From positions 22,069,650 to 22,133,649 of the forward strand of contig NC_079887.1 of NCBI RefSeq assembly GCF_029227915.1: a DNA stretch of 64,000 nucleotides, in the 5' to 3' direction. Below are positions 25,085 to 36,375 of this stretch, piece after piece. A model generated the notes under the pieces. The model saw nothing but the letters and a program-made list of their open reading frames with translations. It made no database searches and was not told the DNA's origin. Origin of the DNA: Hydractinia symbiolongicarpus. Lineage: Eukaryota; Cnidaria; Hydrozoa; Anthoathecata; Hydractiniidae. How positions within the stretch are numbered: position 1 is the first letter of the stretch; each line of letters starts with the position of its first letter. Position numbers and translations under genes: made by a program.

Positions 25085-25094
25085 TTTATAAAAG
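25085..25094 (+). promoter_or_regulatory. TATA-like box of the 25.3-kb secreted-protein gene
   Basis: TTTATAAAAG lies about 180 bp upstream of the ATG at 25273, compatible with a start site near 25115 and a 5' UTR of about 155 bp. It is one of many AT-rich stretches here, so the call is tentative. Confidence 0.3.
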
Positions 25095-25272
25095 ATACTC
25101 GTTGAAAATCAGCGTTAGCCACGAGTCCTTTCTTTTTCCTTGTTCAAGAAATAATAATATTAATTAATTACAATAAAGAGAAGGTACCGCTGTACAAGGT
25201 TTCGTGGGCGAACTTATATTTTTATGTATATTCTTAGACCAAGGGAATTCATACTTTTGATCGCCAGACAAG

Positions 25273-25608
25273 ATGCATGCAAAACAGTTAGCAGCGATGT
25301 TGGTTGTGTTTAATATTTTCGGAAATTGTGTGAATTCAAAACCAACGACACAAAAACCGTTATTAGCTGACATACCAAAAGCAGTGAACAACTTTCAGAA
25401 ACGTTTAAAAGCAACTGAGGAGGAGATCCAAACGAAGAAAAAGACGGTAGCTATATGGGGTGGCTGTGATGAGGAATGTCAGAAGCAAACAGAAGTGTAT
25501 AACGCCATGAAAGAGTTACAAGCAACAAAAAGACCTGTCTTCACTCTCTCGATAGAAGACTTATTGACAAAGCATGATTATTTTGACGACGACGACACAG
25601 ACTGGTAA
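25273..25608 (+). CDS. Small secreted protein, 111 aa, unknown family
   Basis: Single-exon frame from ATG at 25273 to TAA. Residues 1-22 form a convincing signal peptide (basic MHAKQ, hydrophobic LAAMLVVFNIFG, cleavage probably after VNS). The mature part is hydrophilic and Lys/Glu-rich, with a likely helical stretch at about residues 35-60. It then has WGGCDEECQKQ, with the only two cysteines of the mature protein (CX3C), and a strongly acidic end (DYFDDDDTDW). AATAAA overlaps the stop region at 25608-25613. It is richer in GC than the surrounding DNA. I do not recognise the family; extracellular or granule secretion is inferred from the signal peptide only. The CX3C pair loosely recalls the peptides at 40.7 and 44.0 kb but nothing else aligns. 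Confidence 0.65.
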   Translation: MHAKQLAAMLVVFNIFGNCVNSKPTTQKPLLADIPKAVNNFQKRLKATEEEIQTKKKTVAIWGGCDEECQKQTEVYNAMKELQATKRPVFTLSIEDLLTKHDYFDDDDTDW

Positions 25609-25639
25609 TAAATTTAAGCACAAGGATGGAAAGTAACGA

Positions 25640-28580
25640 GGTGTAATCCCAAGCACGTTCAATCATCAGTGAAGATTTCTCAAAATGACAACTGAAGCAC
25701 AAAACTTTCATTTGCGATTTCGGAACTTGTTAGCAAAATATCAGTTAGAATTATACCCATTTCTTGTTTGGTTCAAGTCAGTTTAAAGAACACTAAACAA
25801 ATGGTGGATGGCATATAGCCATGACCAACAGGTATAGATTAAAAACGACATTTTTGTACGGTTTTTAAAATGAAAAATTGTTTTAATTTTGTAAATTCAA
25901 ATTTAAGTTATATATATATATAAAACGTGTATCTATTATGAACAAGGTATTTTTTTCCTGTTTTGGTTGTTCATCTTCAAATACGATTTCATGTTTCAGG
26001 TTTTATTTTATTTTTTAAAAATCCAAACTTTTTTTTGTATGTTGTCACATAGAGAACAAAGAAACAAGTCAAACAAAATTTTTATTCATATTTGTTTAAT
26101 TTTTTTGCACCACACTTTTATTTTACTAAGCGATATAAAGAAGATTTAGGGAAATGTAATTAAAATGTTGTGTAACCCAGCTTTAGCAGGTGAAGTCTTT
26201 GGTTAAAAAAAAAGAACTGTTAAATTTGTTAAAAAGAAACAAATAAAAAAAAACATCCTAAAAGTTAGTAAATAACAAAGATTTGTTTCTAAGAATATCG
26301 TTTAAATAGACCATGCGCCATTATGGATTGCGTAAGATTTAAGTTAAACTTTGGACCCTATGAATGCTATATATACACTCATACCTTTTTTTCACTTAAA
26401 CCTATCTGTATTGCTAAAGCCTCCCAATAATATAAAAACAAAAACCGCTTACTTGTCACCTAAAAAATAAGAAAAATAAGTGACGCAATTTGGCGCCTAA
26501 AAACCAAGAGTCCGCAAAATCTCTTTTTGCTTGAACAAATAATCCATAATGGCTGCAGGATTTATAAATTTAACTTTACGAATTTTGTACATATTTAAGT
26601 TTAATCGTTTTGTTTCAGTTATAATAAAATTTTTTTTAGAGGATGATTATAAATAAAAAAAAAATAAATAAATATATAAACGAATTCTGGCCTATTTTTG
26701 ACCCTTCCTAAATAATTTCGTTGTTATACTAAGTGATTCTACTTTAAATAAAAACTTTAAATAAAAACTATTCTAAAGAAAGGCGATACGCCTGAACCCT
26801 CACTTTTACTGGAAAGTCGTGCTAAAAGAAGTAATTCACAAGTTTCGCTACGTCGACTCGCCAAGCACATTTGGACAGGGACGCCCCGGGAGCACTTGAT
26901 CTTATAGGAAATTAGGCTACTTTAAAAAAACGATTTCGAAATACTGTATGTCAAAAAGTCACTAGATTTCTACAAAGTGGTAAACAAGACCACCCGCCCA
27001 GCTAGTGGCAGGTTAAGACTTAACATGGTAACCTAGGCGCGATAAGACTGAAGATGATTAAATTTTAAAGGTGCTACGAAACGCTTTAATAAGCTTAACA
27101 CCCGCAATTTTCAAAAAATGGTGTGTAATAAAGGGGCCACTCTAAAGGCCAAAGTGCAAGAGATTATACAAACTTTAGAACCGAAGAAGACGTCTAAACA
27201 ACCTGTTTATAAATAGTTAATTATTATGATGAATTTTCTACTTTTTTCTTTTTGTTTTCTAGAAAAATAAAAACAAAATCCTACAGTATTTTGTTAGCGG
27301 TAAGATAAGCTACGGTCTGTAAATTATATTAAATATCAGTAAATCGAAAGTTTGTTTTGGCGAGGGAACAGAAACAACACGAGGAGCTGTATTTGTTAAA
27401 AAATGCTATGTTACTAGTTTTAAGAAGGGAATTAATGCCTCTAACAAGATTTTAAGTCCTTGTTGTTGCTTTAGACTGGCTTTATGTACATTATATTTCT
27501 ATGCAAAATTTTGAAGGATATATCCTTCAAAATTTTCCTAGCTAGCTAGCTAATTCAAAAGGTTTGAATTTTATTATATTAAAAACTTTGAGTTGAAAGC
27601 AAGGTAAGTACCTTGTTCTTGCTTGTATCAAATAAATCATGGATATCCAATATACGTAGGGAACGTTTCTGTCGCTTTCAGTTATATTTGAGGATTTAAT
27701 ATCATATTTAAGATGATTTAAGTTGTAGTTTTTGTCCTCAGTGATCACAAACCTTTTCACCGCAATTAGCTCAGCTTTCGTGTAAGCCACTAAAGTTGAA
27801 AACCAGCACCCGTTTCGTAGCCCCCTTGAAAATGCTTTTAATGATTCGATTAAAGATATGACCTTACTACGTGAAACATTGCTTAACATGAAAAATATCT
27901 CACTTAAGAGTTAATTAGAACACGACGGGACGTTCGATTCAAAAGGCAACTGTCATAAACCTACATGCTGACCTAAGGTTCCCGTCACATCGAGCAGTTT
28001 TCCGCATGGTTTACCGAATATAAGGACATTTGATTGACATTTGATATTCAGAAAATGTTGTGTTTACTTAGAAACTTGGTTAACAATGCAATTAATAACA
28101 CACTTCGATTGTCAATTCGAGGCTTTTTATAATATTTCGACAGCAGAAATTAATATAAAGAAAGTCAGAAACAAAGTGTGGAATTTATTTTCACATTTTT
28201 AAGACTGACTGGAATGGAAAAGTTTCTTTGTGGTGACTAGGTGCAGTATGAACTGTCTTGTTAGAAACATACATCGCTTTAAAAACTCAAATAAATTTCC
28301 AATTTTATTAAACGTGTATATTAATTTATATTATGCACATTTTTATGGTTATATACACGATAGACAAACATTTTAGAATTAATTAATTATTTATTATGGA
28401 ATGCAGTCTGACGAAACAACTATGAATTTTTATCAGGTTTGTACAAAATAGTTGTTTCGTGTCACCAATGTTTCACTTCAATTAATGGTTCGTAACTTGT
28501 TTATAGTATGCAGTGTTACTAACAAAGTCTTTTCAGAATTGGTTAAAATATTCTTTTTGACTAATATTTATTTCACTTGA
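25640..28580. other. Gene-poor region
   Basis: No supported gene. An unassigned 115-codon minus-strand frame (27889-27542, starting at a true ATG) is the longest; it has no signal peptide, domain or neighbour that would support it. A perfect 32-bp AT-rich palindrome (27505-27536) and an AGCT run (27538-27551) lie at its 3' end. Confidence 0.4.
27505..27536. repeat. Perfect 32-bp palindrome
   Basis: AAAATTTTGAAGGATA followed immediately by its exact reverse complement, with no spacer. It is followed by CTAGCTAGCTAGCTA. Confidence 0.9.
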
Positions 28581-28583
28581 TTT

Positions 28584-28695
28584 AGGGAAAAGAAAACATC
28601 ACGAGTTTCATCAATTAGTTCTATTTGACGTCGTATACGGCCGCAACGTCGTCAAATACAACTAACTGATGAAACTCGTGATGTTCTTTTTCCCT
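28584..28695. mobile_element. Foldback element, about 112 bp
   Basis: The left arm AGGGAAAAGAAAACATCACG...CATCAATTAGTT and the right arm AACTAACTGATG...CGTGATGTTCTTTTTCCCT are near-perfect inverted copies over about 45 bp. The pairing continues inward through TTTGACG/CGTCAAA to a GC-rich centre (GTATACGGCCGCAACG). It contains no coding sequence. It may be a MITE or a hairpin-RNA source; no target-site duplication was found. Confidence 0.75.
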
Positions 28696-28999
28696 GAAAA
28701 GAAGGTTACAAGATTCTTTGCTCGTTATTGCATTTCACTCAACTACAATTATGCATTGCACATAAAAAGATATTTCATATTGGCACATTAGTTTTATTTT
28801 TTGAATACATTGAATAGTAAGTAGAGAGACTTGCAGAAGAAACTTAAAAATGGCGCAGAATTTTGAACTTGTTGTTTCGTTTCTTTTTTATACGTACCGT
28901 TCTTTTCGAAAGAATCTACGTTTTTGGTCACAAAATTGTTGCCATTCTTTTAAATTGAGACTTGTGACACAAATCCACCATTTACACGCGAAACCTTAA

Positions 29000-29035
29000 C
29001 TGGGAGCCGCAAACAAACTCACGTGCGGCTCCCAG
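29000..29035. repeat. Short GC-rich hairpin
   Basis: CTGGGAGCCGCA and TGCGGCTCCCAG form a perfect 12-bp stem with a 12-nt A-rich loop. It is conspicuous in such AT-rich DNA. Function unknown. Confidence 0.7.
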
Positions 29036-29459
29036 GTCTGGAGACCACAATAATAATAAATATATAAATAAAACATGCCTGACTAATTAACTGCTTATCC
29101 TTTAAAACAACCTAACTTATTGTGAGAAGTAAGCAGTAGAGTTAGAAAAAAAATGAAAGACGCGTCCATTACCTAAACCTACTTACCTGCTTAGAAACCT
29201 CCTTAATTTAAACACGCCCTACTACCTACTTGCCTACTTACTTAGAGAACTACCTCATGCCCGAAACAGAAACGAAAGAGAAGCAGATTATACTTGATGT
29301 GCTTCTTCTTTCTCTTTACTTCTTTTTCATCCTCACTGGTCAATGACTTTATCATTCTTCCTTTTTCTGGTTTTCTGATGTCTCACTTTCTTTCTTATTC
29401 ATCCTTCTTTTAGTTTTGTGTTTCAACAACAGTGTTCCTTCTCAAACGATCTAAACATA

Positions 29460-30610
29460 ATTGGTGCTTCGCACGTATTTTTTTCAATCATTTAACCAAC
29501 CAAGCAAAAAAAGCCAAAAAAGCAAAGCGAAACAAAACGAAACAAGAGAACACAAACAAAAACAAACAAACAAACAAAAACAAACAAACAAACAAAGACA
29601 AACAAACAATCAGAGGGGCAAACAAAGAATAAAGCAAAGAATCTCATCTTTAACCAACCACCTAACAACGACACCTAATAAATCAAACCAACCAACTAAC
29701 AACAACAACAACAAAAAACTTACCAACAAACTAACCAACCAACCAACTAACCAATCAACCTTAAACCAATCAACCAATCAATTAAACAACCAATCAATCA
29801 ACCAAACAATTAAACAATCAATAATCATACCAAGCAAACAACCAACCAATCAATCAACTTACCAAGCAACCACTAACCAATCAATCAAATTACCAAGCAA
29901 TCAGCAAACCACGAAATCAACTAAACAATCAACCAATCTACAAACAAATTATATGGCTGAACCAACCAGCTTACTAACGAACCAACTTACCAAACAATAA
30001 TTTAAAAATTGAAGTGATCAACCAATTTACCAATCAAGCAACCAAGAAACATATAAATCAACCAACCAGCCAACCCATTTACTAATCAACCAACCAACCA
30101 ACTTACTAAGCAATCAATCCACCAACCTAGAAGTAAATTAAATCAACCAACAAACGTGAAAGTAGAAACCAACAAGCCAGTCAACCAACGTACCAACATA
30201 CCAACCAACCAATCGACTAAATTGCCAACCAACCAAGCAACAAAAATTAACCCAACCGACCGACCAACTTACCAAATTACCAACTAACAAACAAATAAAA
30301 ACAAAAAAGCCAACCAATAACCAACAAATCAACAAATTAAATCATTTAACCTACTTAGAAGCAAGAACTAACAAGCCTACCAACCATTCGACCAACCAAC
30401 CAATTAAAAGCCTAAAAAACAAATTAAACCAAAACCAAACAACCAACTATCTTATCTACTAACCTACTTACCAACCAACCAGTCAACCAACAAATTAAAT
30501 TTACCAACTAACCTAGAAATAAAAACCAAGCAACCAACAACCAACTTGCTAACTTGCCAACTAACCAACAAAAAAATTGAACCAATCAACCAACAAATCA
30601 AAACAACTAT
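29460..30610. repeat. Degenerate AACC/AATC satellite-like tract, about 1.1 kb
   Basis: Dense, irregular CCAACCAACCAATCAACC-type sequence preceded by CAAACAAA runs (29550-29610). The strand is almost free of G over long stretches, so the complementary strand is TTGGTTGG-rich. The Asn/Thr/Gln-rich reading frame across it (29461-30000) is a product of the repeat and is not called as a gene. Confidence 0.9.
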
Positions 30611-31042
30611 GGGAAATATGAGAAAGTATTAAAAAAAACCCATTACTGTCAAAAAAGTTACTGATTTTTTTTTGATTCCCGAAGCTTTATTTATTAAGAA
30701 AAGGCCTTATTAATAAGTATCGTATAAGAAAAGCGTGTCGTTTCCTACTAGAAACATCAAATAACTTGAACATTCATTATTATAGAGAATTTGTCTTGAA
30801 ATAGGAAATTAGAGGAGGCGAAAGTTGAAAATGTAGGTGTTTGAATCAAACAACTCCGCTAAAACAATTGAGACAATAAATCGTTCATATACGAAATAAG
30901 CGAGTCCAAAATAATATATTGATAATAAAATTGTTTTTATTGACAAAAATGCTTTGTTTATAAACTTCGGGTTCCTTTCCTATTTCTTCTTTACTATTTA
31001 ACCGTGCGTTAAATCCTTTTTTTCGCAAAATTTGTGACATAG

Positions 31043-31157
31043 TCAGTGGCCTGTGGAATTATCCACGGGTTCGACCATTTCTTTTTTGCGTCTCACTGCT
31101 TGCGGTACCATTTTTCGTGACAGACAGAAGTATGCGGGTAATTTAATATATATTTTA
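31043..31157 (-). mobile_element. Decayed Helitron-like element
   Basis: Diverged relative of the copies at 39.1, 53.1 and 56.1 kb: on the plus strand CCTGTGGAATTATCCACGGG (hairpin), GCGTCTCACTGCTTGCGGTA and CGTGACAGACAGAAGTATGC in the same order and spacing. The CTAG terminus is lost. Confidence 0.6.
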
Positions 31158-31329
31158 TTCTTACATGGATAGATATTTATTTATTTTTTTCATGAAAAAG
31201 TATTTCGCGAAAATTAGTTCTCGCTAAATTTAATTCTTTAAGAAAAATTTTTAGCAAAAGATTTTTTCTCGAAGTATCAAACATAACTTTTAAAGGAATA
31301 AAAACGACTATTATTTTTCTTGACAGTAA

Positions 31330-31560
31330 TTTTTCACAGTGACTTTCTGTGTACGTTTTTTTCACGAAATATTTTTTCACAGAAACTTTCTATGGTTGTT
31401 GTTTTTTTTCACGAAAATATTTTTTCACAGAAACTTTCTATGGATGTTTTTTTTTTTCACGAAATATTTTTTCACAGAAACTTTCTATGGATGTTTTTTT
31501 GTCACGAAATATTTTTTCACAGAAATTTTCTATACATAATTTTATCTTTTTCGTCACGAA
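31330..31560 (+). repeat. Minisatellite, unit about 48 bp, 4-5 copies
   Basis: The repeated unit contains TCACGAAATATTTTTTCACA then GAAACTTTCTATGG and a T-rich spacer of variable length. Three copies are nearly identical and the outer ones diverged. Frames through it encode Phe/Thr-rich repeats and are not called. Confidence 0.85.
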
Positions 31561-31869
31561 ACTATTTTCTCTTGCAAAATATTCATACACATTGCTACTT
31601 ACCTCGTCTTTTATAGCGCTCATAGCGCCACTCCGTTTTAAGTTACTTGTTCAGAAATTGCCGCCAAGTTGATCAGTCATGTCAATTTCATGGCTCTCCT
31701 TATCAACCTTTTTTTTTCTAATCAGTTTTTTCAAAGAATATTTGTTTAGTCTCCGAGAGGGAGTGTAATCTCCACAGTACAATCAGTTTCGCTTAAAAAT
31801 GTGAGACCCCGTAACTTAGAACAGAGAATTGGTAAAAGTCGTCCAAATAGAAAAGCCACAAGTGGTTTC

Positions 31870-31987
31870 CAACCTGGTCCCTAGGTCTTTTCTACCCGAT
31901 GATATTTAGACGGGACATCTCCGTACCTGGGGGCAATGTTAAATAGTAAAATAATCACAAAGGAAAAATGCCCTGGGAACGAGGTTG
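31870..31987. mobile_element. Inverted-terminal element, CTCGTCCCCAGGG family, 118 bp
   Basis: Left end CAACCTGGTCCCTAGGTCTT, right end ATGCCCTGGGAACGAGGTTG, inverted copies with a few mismatches. Non-coding. Confidence 0.6.
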
Positions 31988-32479
31988 CTCAATTGCATGA
32001 GCATGTACTTGTGTCGCGGGGTACAAGGTGCGTAACAAATTGATAAATTGATTACAAGGTATTGTAATATATTTCCTAAAGTTTGTTACGTCTGTAGATG
32101 TGTGTCTTTCTGAACGTCCAAACGCTTCTCCTTGAATAGAACAGCTAAACGCCAGTTTTTTCTGCGGAAATGCAAATATTTAACTATAGTATCAAAATAA
32201 AAGGTAAAAAGAATTATATCGTGGTGAGAAAAGGTTAACTGTATTTACGTTGGACAAGGGGGGAGCTCTCTCCTTTCAAATTGTTCATATAACTTTATTA
32301 AATTTTAAGGGGGGGGGGGGGGATGAATTGCGAAAAAAAGCAATTAACGTTCCCTTATTCAAAGTAATGTATCGCCCTTGACTCTACACAGACTTTACGC
32401 AGACTATAGGGTCACGACAAGCCACGATAGGTCACTACAAGCAAGGATAAGCAAGGAAGCAGTCGCAGTAGAAAATGAA

Positions 32480-33190
32480 ATAAGTGGAACTGGGACACGG
32501 GATGTACAGTGATGCAGAATACAATGAGTTAAAAACATGATACGAAAGAGCATAGAGATATAGAGTTTATTACATGACTGCCATACATGATTTATGCGAT
32601 CCAGATGGATTATATGCTCGCCAACCAGGGTTCAAAGCAAAGCGTGCTAAGACGTGTTTTACCACCAAAGGGCCAAATTAGTTTTCATCTGTGGATGGAC
32701 ACAAGAAACTTATGGGCTTCCAGAACAGTACGTTTCCTTTATCTGCATAAAGTTGTATGGATACAGCTTGGCAAGGCTAGCGAGTCGTCGAAACATCAAG
32801 TACCAAATCATGAAACAGGTGGCACCCCCACCTCGATCAGGTCTGCGGATTTCCATGAGAATACCAAGGCCACTGTAATAACGGTGGGAGTAGGGCTCAT
32901 CCTCGCTATCATCTGGATGGAGAAATAGGTCTAATGTGTTGAACAACATACTAGACTCTCAGTGCGATTTACCCTTATTACCCAAATTCAACAAATCCAA
33001 CAAATTCAAATGCAAAAATTATATGCCGTTGTTTTCTTGAATTTTTATATGAAGAAAGTTGCCAGCATATTCGAGAGTGGAGATAGAGGTACATAAACCC
33101 GAGTGATGGCTACTATGCAGGCGTATCTTCGCAATAACAAGGGATATTTTGCTGACCCAACTGAATCTGTTTACTATGGTCCGTCGACCA
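32480..33190 (+). pseudogene. Relic of an rve-type integrase-core gene
   Basis: Conceptual translation in shifting plus-strand frames matches the transposon-derived integrase-core family (rve superfamily) that is abundant in cnidarians. In order: LCDPDGLYARQ and TCFTTKGPN, then VDGHKKLMGFQNSTFPL (catalytic Asp region), a broken DTA block, and, about 300 bp on, FLEFLYE followed by a DRGT...TRVMATMQAYLRNN block and YYGPST, the second catalytic region. Several stops and frameshifts and an unrelated-looking segment (about 32800-33000) separate the halves. The frame runs into a CAACAC microsatellite at 33190. Family match is from memory; inactivity is directly visible. Confidence 0.7.
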
Positions 33191-33194
33191 CGAT

Positions 33195-33440
33195 ATCATG
33201 CAACACAACACCACCACAACGCAACACCACTACAACACCACCACAACACAACACTATCACAACACAACACAACACCACGACACCGCAACACAACACCACC
33301 ACAACACACCACCACCATAACACACCACCACCACAAAACAATACATTACCACCGCAATACAACACCACCGCAATACAACACCACCACACCACAACACAAC
33401 ACCAACACAACACAACACCACCACGGCACAACGCAACACT
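33195..33440 (+). repeat. CAACAC/CACCAC microsatellite
   Basis: About 245 bp of imperfect ACAACACCACCACAACAC repeats. It sits exactly where the integrase relic loses homology, so expansion may have destroyed its 3' part. Confidence 0.95.
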
Positions 33441-33459
33441 ATACGATGTCAGGTAGTTA

Positions 33460-36370
33460 AGATCGGTCAACACAACATTATTTAAGCAAAATGCTCTATA
33501 ATGCATGAGTTTACGCCAGGTAAGAAACGTTTCCATCCTTTTTTGCGGATATTGATCTTAGTTGATGAATTAGAGGACGGTTTAAATTTAGAAAGCCTTC
33601 TAACACTGTTGGGTTATTTGTGTACAAGTGATCAATAACATTAGATTTAAAATTCATCAATGCAATGGATAGTTAATAGCTGCAGGCTATGCGTAGATTC
33701 TTAATAACGTACGGCAATTTCTTGATTGTCAACAAAAGAAAAGAAAAACACCTTAGAAATACTTCGCTTCCTTAACTGTTAATTAAAGTCATGCTGATAT
33801 GTTTCCATGACAACATGGTGGACTAGCTAACATGTAGCGATCCTTCACATATCAAGTTTCAATATGAGGATGAATCGAATTATACGGCATTGAATCAAAT
33901 GAATGTATAACACGCTGTCACGTATAAATATTATAATTCATTCATCTCCGGAGATGTCCACGGCAACAATTTGAATCAGTGAAGTGTTTTTTTGTTACAT
34001 AATTATAAATAAAATAATATATAATTTATACCCAATATATATGACAACAACTTCACTTGTTCTTATTATTTTAAAGAACCAGCTGACAACAGCAGTGTGC
34101 ACGCATCACAGCCATCAACATACTACGAAGAGTCAACCTCTGGTAAGTTCTGATAAAATTGAAAATTTATGCTTAAAAATCTGAGTTATGCAATGTTAAA
34201 ACTGAGACATATTTCTTTATAACTCGTGTGTTCTTTTTTGGTGTGTGTATTCAATTTTTTTTCGGAATATTATTATAATATTCGGTAAGGCAGCGTTTTC
34301 TTTACACGTGTTTTAATTTTCGTTATAGTTTTTGCTATGTTGATGATTTATTTCGTGCGTTTCTTTGCCTGACAAAGGGACAAGGGTCTGGTATCGCTTG
34401 TCTAGTTTCCCCACACAGTGTCGATTTAAAAAGGGTTAAGAAAAGAGTAATCACAAGACGGCTAAATTTAACTAGAATTGTGCAATAAAACCATGTTAAT
34501 TCCTATTTTTGTTCCAACGAATAAATTTTTAATTTCAATCCAGTAGGAAACTCTCACGCAAATGCAAAACGCACATAATTTCCCTACTAAATGTATTTCT
34601 TTATATTTCATTTCAAGCTACGTGGTTTTGACGTAATCACATCGGAATGACCTCTTGAATTATTCATTAAGTGGGACTGGTTGGATCCAATGTTGGACAC
34701 GCCCCATTCACGTTTAAAAACTGCGATTTTAAAAACGCTCTCTTAATAGTTTCGTATTCAAGAAATTTTTTTTTATTATTGAAAGATAAATTTATCTCTG
34801 CGATAAAAATTGCGAAAGTAGAAAAAAACAATCAACATTCTTTCTCTGGCAATTAACAAAAACATATAAACGTTTTTGCCTGTCCTACATATTCTGGTCC
34901 TCAAATCCCCCTTCGTACATATCCCAAGCTTCCCTATTTCGTGCATCCTTTGCACAAAGTAGTATTTTTGCCACAATTACGGAAAAACGGGTATTAATAT
35001 AGGAGACTAGCTAGGTAACCCGATGTTTAAAGCCAGGTTGATTGGATAAGTACAAGCAAACCATATTACACATCTGTGTGAAGCTTCTAGCAGGTATAAT
35101 TTGCTACGCACATTTGCTAATTTTTTATTCAAATAAGAACTTTACCGCACGAGTGGCGGAAACAGGATACATCCTTTGGTAACCCTGTTCTAGCAAAAAT
35201 AATCACCCGACATTTTTTGTTTTGCAAAATAAATTTTCGTAAAAAGATCCAAAAAAATTCAGCTTAGCTAAAAACGCAGCCTGTCGTTACTCTACACATT
35301 TAAAGCAGTTGTTTAGTATAAGTCTTTGTAAAAGTTTAAAAATTCATCACAAAATATGTGGCGTTCTTACAGCGGTGGCTCTTACATAATTGTCTCGCAA
35401 ATTTGGTTAAAACACATGAAAAAGCCTGCCATTACCCTCTCCGTCTATATCGTTCACTTACAATTACTTTGTGGAATAAATTTTTCAAAAAATATTAATA
35501 ACGTTGGCTTGGAAAATGACTTGAACCTTGGACCTCCGTATTCTTTCCTCCAAGCTTGAACTGAATAAAAGCTTTAGCTAACAGAGCAGCTAAAGTACGA
35601 GTGTTCTCCACAATGGATGCTTGCAGCCAAAATTTTAGAAGCGGTTTGTTTAAGATTTGCAAATGGCTACACGTGATGAAACATTTATCGTAATAAGTGG
35701 AAACATGAAAATTAAATATTTCCTTGACTAAAAAGTATTCAGAGACCTTCTCCAAACCTCATACTAAACCTGGCCAAAATCACTTAAAATATACGGTATT
35801 TGTTGTTTGTGCGTAAGAAATTTCGTGCTTTATTAGCCACAGTCTACTTATGTTTGGCGAACAGATGGAAAATCATTAAAATAGTAAATTTCCAAATTAT
35901 TTTGTGAATTTTTTACCAAGCCTTTACTGGTTTTAAACGGCCAGATCTTTTCTCTGCAAGTATCCGCATGCATTATCCATCCTTAAACTTTTTTATTCAC
36001 AGGATGACTTCAGCAATCTTTTTTGCATGCTGCACACTTAAATAATGCAACCAAAAAAGCGACTTCTGACATTACTAGAACCAAACATAAAACATAATTT
36101 ACTTGTACTAATTATATTCAAGTGTTCACTTAATGATTGAAATAACGATGAAAGAAACACTGAATTATTTTTTGAGCGGAGCCAGTCTTAAAAGGAGAAC
36201 CGCTTACTGTAAAACCTCCATTAAGCTTATTCCAAACTAGTTTATTATTGTGTTTGACTTAATAAGGCGGTACTATTCGAGGGCGGCACTTTATACAAGG
36301 ATCATTCCTTGTATGAAGTTAAATGTATCGAAGTTAATTTTCAATAAGTAAGAATATGTTTTTTCAGGGC
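33460..36370. other. Gene-poor region
   Basis: No supported gene. One segment (34077-34142) has an acceptor-like TTATTTTAAAG before it, 66 bp of balanced composition, and a consensus donor GTAAGT after it; it could be an isolated exon (see findings). At about 36190-36310 there is a stretch with ACTATTCGAGGGCGGCACTT, also seen at 38.55 kb. Confidence 0.4.
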
Positions 36371-36375
36371 CACTA

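Noticed and set aside
27542-27889. 115-codon minus-strand frame starting at ATG
   Set aside because: No signal, domain or splice support; kept only as a note in the gene-poor region.
29461-30000. 179-codon open frame
   Set aside because: It lies entirely in the AACC/AATC tract; the frame is open because the repeat lacks stop codons, and the product is only Asn/Thr/Gln/Lys repeats.
31320-31672. Phe-rich overlapping frames
   Set aside because: Products of the 48-bp minisatellite.
33103-33536. Thr/His/Asn-rich and Cys/Val-rich frames over 33.1-33.5 kb
   Set aside because: Apart from the first about 30 codons, which belong to the integrase relic, these are CAACAC microsatellite translations.
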